Source of the DNA: Saccoglossus kowalevskii
Taxonomy: Eukaryota; Hemichordata; Enteropneusta; Harrimaniidae
Assembly: GCF_000003605.2 (NCBI RefSeq)
Contig: NW_003152757.1
Span: 39,447 to 51,305 of the forward strand
Length of the DNA stretch: 11,859 nt
Direction of reading: 5' to 3'
Part shown: in pieces, positions 7,337 to 11,859 of the stretch
How positions within the stretch are numbered: the first letter of the stretch is position 1
Layout of the letters: the number at the start of each line of letters is the position of its first letter
The notes under the pieces: generated by a model
Databases searched by the model: none
Told to the model about the DNA's origin: nothing
Seen by the model: only the letters and a program-made list of their open reading frames with translations
Translations under genes and position numbers: made by a program

Positions 7337-8528
7337 CTGATACAATAAATTTCAATACTACTTCTATTGGCTATTATCCACAGAGACGAATTTTGGAAGC
7401 GTCCATTTGCAGAAGTCTCAACTGACACATTTCTGGTGATCAGAGTCACAAAGATGATTACGGAATTGCAGCGGTTTTCTAAGCCGGTGGGAGGTGTAGC
7501 ATCAATGTAGCATCGACGTTGAGATCACGTGTTCTACGATTGAATAAAGATGTATATTAACATATGTGAACCGGCATGAACACTACACAGTGTGATTGTT
7601 TCAAGGGCTAGCAAGAATTTTAATGATTTTTATATGTGACTTCGAGCTAATGTGATGTAAATTGTTATTGCCCTATTTTTCACTTTTTTTGCAATAGAAA
7701 AAACACATTTTAGCGAAGCGCATCGAATGTTGCGTCTCATACACACCGTGACACAAGCTTGTTTTTAGTAAAATAAGTATGGTTGGGTCTCAAGAAATAT
7801 ATTCTTAAATATAGGGAGAGTTTTTAATATTAATCCATATGGTTATGTCAGGCTTGTTATTTCAGTCACACTGTAGGAAATCAGTGAATGTTTCGACACC
7901 TTGTAAGTCACGTGACACGAATATCGTAGCTTACGACGTGGCTCTGGATAAAGGTTGGACGACCTTACAGGGCAAAAACATTCCATGCAAATGCTTAAGG
8001 TCGCTTTGTACAATTATAACTCTTTTTATTTAACACGTTCAAGTGATTGAAATAACTGGGATATATCAGACATTGATACCCCGGTCCGTGTATGGGATTA
8101 GTTTTGCTTTTACAACGGTGAACAAAACGCCACACTCGTTACAGATTTGCAGCGACAAAATATGATGATCCTAATGAGACAGGTGCCAACAACAACCAGT
8201 GCATATGGCGACAAACTTGCAGATATAACAGTGAGCTAGGAAAGACTTAGCCTGACAGCCGCCGTTCAAACCACTTAACAGATTGGAGGCTGTATTAAAT
8301 ACTTAACTTACAGGCGTGAGTACATGTACAAATAATTTGATGTGCTAATTCGCTTCTGTCAGCCAAGTCATCATGTCAAAATAATTATGCACATATTACT
8401 ATATTACTCAAAAACACGTCGACTTTTTGTATTCACTGTCATTTCTAAATCTGCAGTTCAACATCAGTGTATAATAAGTTATGCATTAAATTCTTTAATG
8501 TACCGAACTATTGTATATGAACACGATA
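7337..8528. other. No supported gene
   Basis: Only short, unrecognised open frames (7839-8033 and 8342-8638, plus). A perfect palindrome GTCACGTGAC at 7907-7916 matches the E-box/CLEAR-type binding sequence for bHLH-zip factors but stands alone. No RNA gene or repeat is apparent to me by eye. Confidence 0.35.
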
Positions 8529-8557
8529 CTACCCACAAACTACCCACAAACTACCCA
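8529..8557. repeat. 11-bp tandem repeat, 2.6 copies
   Basis: CTACCCACAAA is repeated at 8529-8539 and 8540-8550, followed by the partial copy CTACCCA. The copies are identical, which points to slippage. Confidence 0.88.
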
Positions 8558-9030
8558 AATCAATCATACCACAACAAGTATAAAATGTCGTTAGTAGTCG
8601 TTCATATTCATATTTGTCACCCGAGCCTACTAACATAGAGGGCGCTCGCCCCATCGAATGTTAGCCGTGAAGAGATTCCGGTAAATACACATACTCTACG
8701 TTTGTGTACTGGGTCGATAACAGTAGAAACTAAAATTCTGTATGTAATAGCCACAGTATGTGACTGGGTCAATGAATATGGCCCCAATAACTAGAGCTGT
8801 CAAAGGAATGAAAGGAAAAAATACTGAGCCTTCCGTTATAGCTTTCCATATATTGTGGAAAACAGTGATAATTTACCTAGCACAAGTTTGTGTAAATACG
8901 TATACAATAGAAGGCACTCCGAGGCCATAGCTGCAAAGTTCCTATCCCTACGAACCTATCTACTAATAATTCTAGTACAAGTCTCCTGACTTTCAATTTA
9001 CTCAACAACGAAACAGATAATGGTCCGTTT
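8558..9030. other. No supported gene
   Basis: No coding region or clear repeat. TAGAGGGCGC at about 8635-8645 matches the core of the animal CTCF recognition sequence, but the flanking consensus bases do not fit, so it is noted only. Confidence 0.3.
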
Positions 9031-9210
9031 TGACAAGAATGCTGTCTCTATGACAACCGTATCCAGATCTCCTAAAATTTAGTCGATTGTCTGGCAATGG
9101 ATAATCATTATAAATGTCCTTGTTCCTATGTCAATGGGAATCAGATCTCTCTCAGACTTGAATCGATTGACCCATGTTTCAACGGCAACCCCTCCTAAGA
9201 ACTTTACAAA
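9031..9210. repeat. Degenerate tandem repeat, about 78-bp period
   Basis: The segment from 9048 (CTATGACAACC, then CAGATCTC, then TCGATTG) recurs at 9126 (CTATGTCAATG, then CAGATCTC, then TCGATTG) in the same order and near-equal spacing. A third partial match begins near 9176 (CAACGGCAACCCCTCCTAAGAACTTTA), resembling 9052-9080. Similarity is partial, so this is an old repeat if real. Confidence 0.4.
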
Positions 9211-10557
9211 GAAGCATTCCAAAGAATTCCTGTTTTCATGTATCTAGACTAGTCGTCAGTATTTACCTTATCGATTTACAAATATTCATCTAATCCTCGA
9301 TTACACACCGCGATTTACTTCTATGCCAGTAATTCTAATATGATACGAGATATACTAAAAAGACAGATATATTTTTTTAATAAAATTTATTTCAACTGCC
9401 TGTGACACCGCGTAAAAATGAGTAAATCAACAACTTTCCACGAATACTAACGAATAGTTAGATTTGAATAGTGTGGAATGTGTACTCGAAACACGAGAAC
9501 GACAATGACTGTGACGTTACCAATGATGGATGAAGTACGATTGCTGACAAATACTGACTGTCAATGCGTTTTCAAGATTTCACGTAACGACAACGGCAGT
9601 CTGTAGTATTTGAGAGGTATTACCTCGAACAAAGAGACAATTGCAGGTAAGTTTCAATCTCTAATAATCGATAAATTAGATGTATTCTGTATTCAGCTTA
9701 TGGACTAGAACGAGAAATTGTAGAGTTCCTGTATTACAAATAAGTTTGCGTTCATAAACAATATTGTGTTGGCTGTAATTCAATTTATTCGAGCATATGT
9801 CGGAACATTCACTTGACAGGGACCACCAATTAATTATTCATGGATTGTTCGATTTGGGCAAACACTCAACTAAACAAAAACTAGAATAGCAATAAACAAA
9901 TAGCTATTATAATAACTACTGTTTCATTAACTTGAAATAATTTAGCATAGGCATTGTTCGGAAAACAAACTTCCTTTATAATTAGATTCACTACAAATCA
10001 CTGAAAACCCACAGCGTGTACAAAGTGCTATCATGACGACGTCAATTCTAAATTCAGTAAGATCTCGTAATCGTGATAAGAAACCTTCAATAGCGTCGTA
10101 ATCATGCCTTCAAGTTCGCACCAAGTTGAAACAAGATGATGTTGAACTATGACCCGCCCTCATGAATACATGTATTAAGTAGCCAGACTACTGCGCTTGT
10201 GTATTATCTTCCAAGTCAGTGATGGACGCAGCATGGTCTGTATTTGTTTACCTACTATACAGAATAAACCCAGGATTGGGCCAAAGCATGCGCACTGCGC
10301 ACACAATATTCTAATAACCGAGGTAATGACGCAGACATATCTCACTTTGTCTATTATGGTTATTTGAAGGCTGTAAACACTTTCTATCATACGAAACCGG
10401 TCACTAAATTTAACAACTGCTTTTTCGTTTTACAACCAAATCTAAATGAGCTACGGCAAGCCGATTGTATACAGCGCCACCAGTGGCTGTTCCCGGTTCC
10501 ATGCGTCCAGTGAGTTACACCGTAAGGTCTTCAGTCAGCCATTAATTCATGCAAGCA

Positions 10558-10558
<1 letters not shown>
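9211..10558. other. No supported gene; isolated splice-donor consensus
   Basis: The stretch holds a 33-codon ATG frame at 9505-9606 and, 40 bases further on, CAGGTAAGT (9644-9652), a perfect 5' splice-site consensus. A non-coding or 5' untranslated exon here is conceivable, but nothing else supports it. A minus-strand frame at 10175-10390 (71 residues, ATG start) resembles no family I know. The rest is AT-rich and unremarkable. Confidence 0.3.

Positions 10559-10559
<1 letters not shown>

Positions 10560-10589
<30 letters not shown>
10560..10589. repeat. (AT)15 microsatellite
   Basis: Thirty uninterrupted bases of alternating A and T. The plus-strand open frame at 10446-10865 reads through it as alternating Ile-Tyr, then through the 22-bp repeat. 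With no recognisable domain on either side, I do not call that frame a gene. Confidence 0.97.
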
Positions 10590-10592
<3 letters not shown>

Positions 10593-10604
10593 CTCATATA
10601 TTCG

Positions 10605-10676
10605 ACTCAACTGCAAACTCAAGGCTACTCAAATGCAAACTCAAGGCTACTCAACTGCAAACTTAAGGCTACTCAC
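10605..10676. repeat. 22-bp tandem repeat, about 3.3 copies
   Basis: ACTCAACTGCAAACTCAAGG plus CT is repeated at 10605-10626, 10627-10648 and 10649-10670 with single-base differences (AAATG in the second, ACTTAAGG in the third). A partial ACTCA follows. It begins just downstream of the AT microsatellite. Confidence 0.93.
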
Positions 10677-10720
10677 ATATATTCAAATTTCCTGAAGAAG
10701 ATGCATCTAAAAATCTTGTC

Positions 10721-10859
10721 GACATCATATCAGCGTTTGTTGGATGCATTCAGCTTACCCGTTACTCATTGCGCGCCCTCAGGGTTGTGTAATAGAATTG
10801 TTGCCAAGGTGTTCTATCAAAAATGTTTTTCAGAGCGCGTGAGGGCAGACATCATATCA
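10721..10859. repeat. 12-bp direct repeats bounding a 115-bp segment
   Basis: GACATCATATCA occurs at 10721-10732 and exactly again at 10848-10859. The 115 bases between contain GCGCGCCCTCAGGG and GAGCGCGTGAGGGC, related but imperfect inverted sequences. The spacing would suit a small insertion flanked by a target-site duplication, yet I see no terminal inverted repeats, tail or RNA-polymerase III boxes. The second copy overlaps the first bases of duplication copy 2. Confidence 0.4.
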
Positions 10860-11859
10860 ATCTAATTAAAATCTGGTGTATTGTACGGCGTGAATGTTAT
10901 TCTATTTTATATATTTTATTTTTACTGTATATTTTTATTATTTTGTAATTGTTTTTTATGCATCACTTTACTATCGCCACAATATGTCCATACTCGTTAC
11001 CATAGTAATTAAGACATTTAAGTTGGAATAAAATGTTTCTTCGTATTTCGAAAACAAATTGTGAAAATACGATTGATCGGTGACCTTTATACTGTTGGGA
11101 AGATGCAGCAGGAAGTGACATTCACATTTGTTGGAAATGAAAAAAAAATATTCAATGTAATGACAACAAATGTAAAATGTTGTGGGATTTCATTTCCATA
11201 TAAAAAGTATAATTTTCTATTAATGGTTTATGCGAGGTAATATGATTTATGATGTGTTTGCCACACTGAAATATGCGAACGGCAAAAATGTGATACTATA
11301 GCAAGAAATTGACACACAGCTCAGCTACACTGATCATCCACGCCAATAACGGTAAGATTGTGAGTTGCCGAGGTCACGTGGTGGTGGTGTGAAAACTGTT
11401 TAATGAAAACCAAGAAACTAAATTCTCATCAATTTATTGGTGCGACTCGAAGTTCTCGCTGATAAGTGGGGATGATTATCATCGGTTAAGGTTAATTGGT
11501 GAGAAAATGTATCTACATGAAAGAAATCAACAAATTATCTATATGAGAAATGTTAGCCTTCAATGGCAATTAATATCGGAGTATCTAACCAACGGAGTGC
11601 CTTCAAAATAAACACCACGCCATGCAACATGTTTTTTTTCTTGTACACTGTAATTCTATGTTACTTATTTCCTCCAGTGAGTACGCCGTCGGTCAATCTA
11701 AAAGGCCAGCTGTCATTGATTGTCTTAAACAAGATTTCAACGGAGTTTCTATGGTCATCGGGCAGATCTTTGTGGGTTTCGCGATTACCAAAACTACCGT
11801 CAGATAAATAACATATTCAAATAAAATAACGTAAAAGAAAGTGTATGATAAAAATAAAT
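10858..11859. repeat. Copy 2 of the diverged direct duplication, open at the right edge
   Basis: Same block order and orientation as 2620-4620: start block at 10858, AATAAAATG near 11027, GATGCAGCAGGAAGT at 11102, GAGAAAATGTATCTACATG at 11501, GAGTATCTAACC at 11579, TGAGTACGCCGTCGG at 11678 and TTCGCGATTACCAAAACT at 11778. It is more compact than copy 1 and still homologous when the window ends. The open frames at 11563-11811 and 11622-11807 (plus) have no apparent counterpart in copy 1, so they are not called as genes. Confidence 0.85.

Noticed and set aside
8635-8645. CTCF binding site (TAGAGGGCGC), with similar GCGCC sequences near 2862, 10474 and 10771
   Set aside because: Only the core fits. 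Flanking consensus positions mismatch at all four places.
10446-10865. 139-codon plus-strand gene
   Set aside because: The frame runs through an AT microsatellite and a 22-bp repeat whose length happens not to break it. No domain is seen on either side.
2646-11379. CACGTG E-boxes (2644, 6699, 7527, 7909 and 11374 regions) as a regulatory cluster
   Set aside because: A 6-base palindrome is expected more than once by chance in this length, and the sites are widely scattered with no shared context.

Overview
The window looks like non-coding nuclear DNA from an animal, most likely a marine invertebrate, but I cannot name the species. Three things point that way. The sequence is AT-rich and dominated by tandem and dispersed repeats. 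It holds a 5'-truncated non-LTR retrotransposon (LINE) of a CR1/L2/Jockey-like type. There are no tightly packed open frames, ribosome binding sites or operons. I could not identify any host protein-coding gene or RNA gene. Most longer open frames are unrecognised and overlap repeats, and several begin at TTG or GTG rather than ATG.

Layout. Bases 1-2168 are a 51-bp minisatellite that runs off the left edge: 42 full units in perfect register plus a partial one. It has a nested higher-order structure (3-, 4-, 7- and 26/28-unit repeats) and a flank of decayed units reaching about 2520. Bases 2620 to about 4620 are the first copy of an old, diverged direct duplication. The second, shorter copy starts at 10858 and leaves the window at its right edge. 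Bases 5186-5756 are the LINE fragment on the minus strand. It keeps an intact C-terminal reverse-transcriptase zinc motif, ends in an ATT microsatellite tail, and is flanked by a perfect 9-bp target-site duplication.

From 5766 to 10560 the sequence is mostly featureless. It contains a CpG-richer patch with a perfect X-box (RFX-type) motif near 6490, a 2-copy 48-bp tandem repeat (7241-7336), an 11-bp tandem repeat (8529), a degenerate repeat near 9050-9210 and an isolated consensus splice donor at 9647. An (AT)15 microsatellite, a 22-bp tandem repeat and a pair of 12-bp direct repeats precede the second duplication copy.

The strongest observations are mechanistic. The minisatellite records its own history, including a hybrid unit that marks an in-register two-unit deletion. 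The LINE insertion can be delimited to the base. The paired blocks at 2620-4620 and 10858-11859 are an unexplained homologous pair that may be an undescribed repeat family or an old segmental duplication. I see no evidence for a novel protein-based system.
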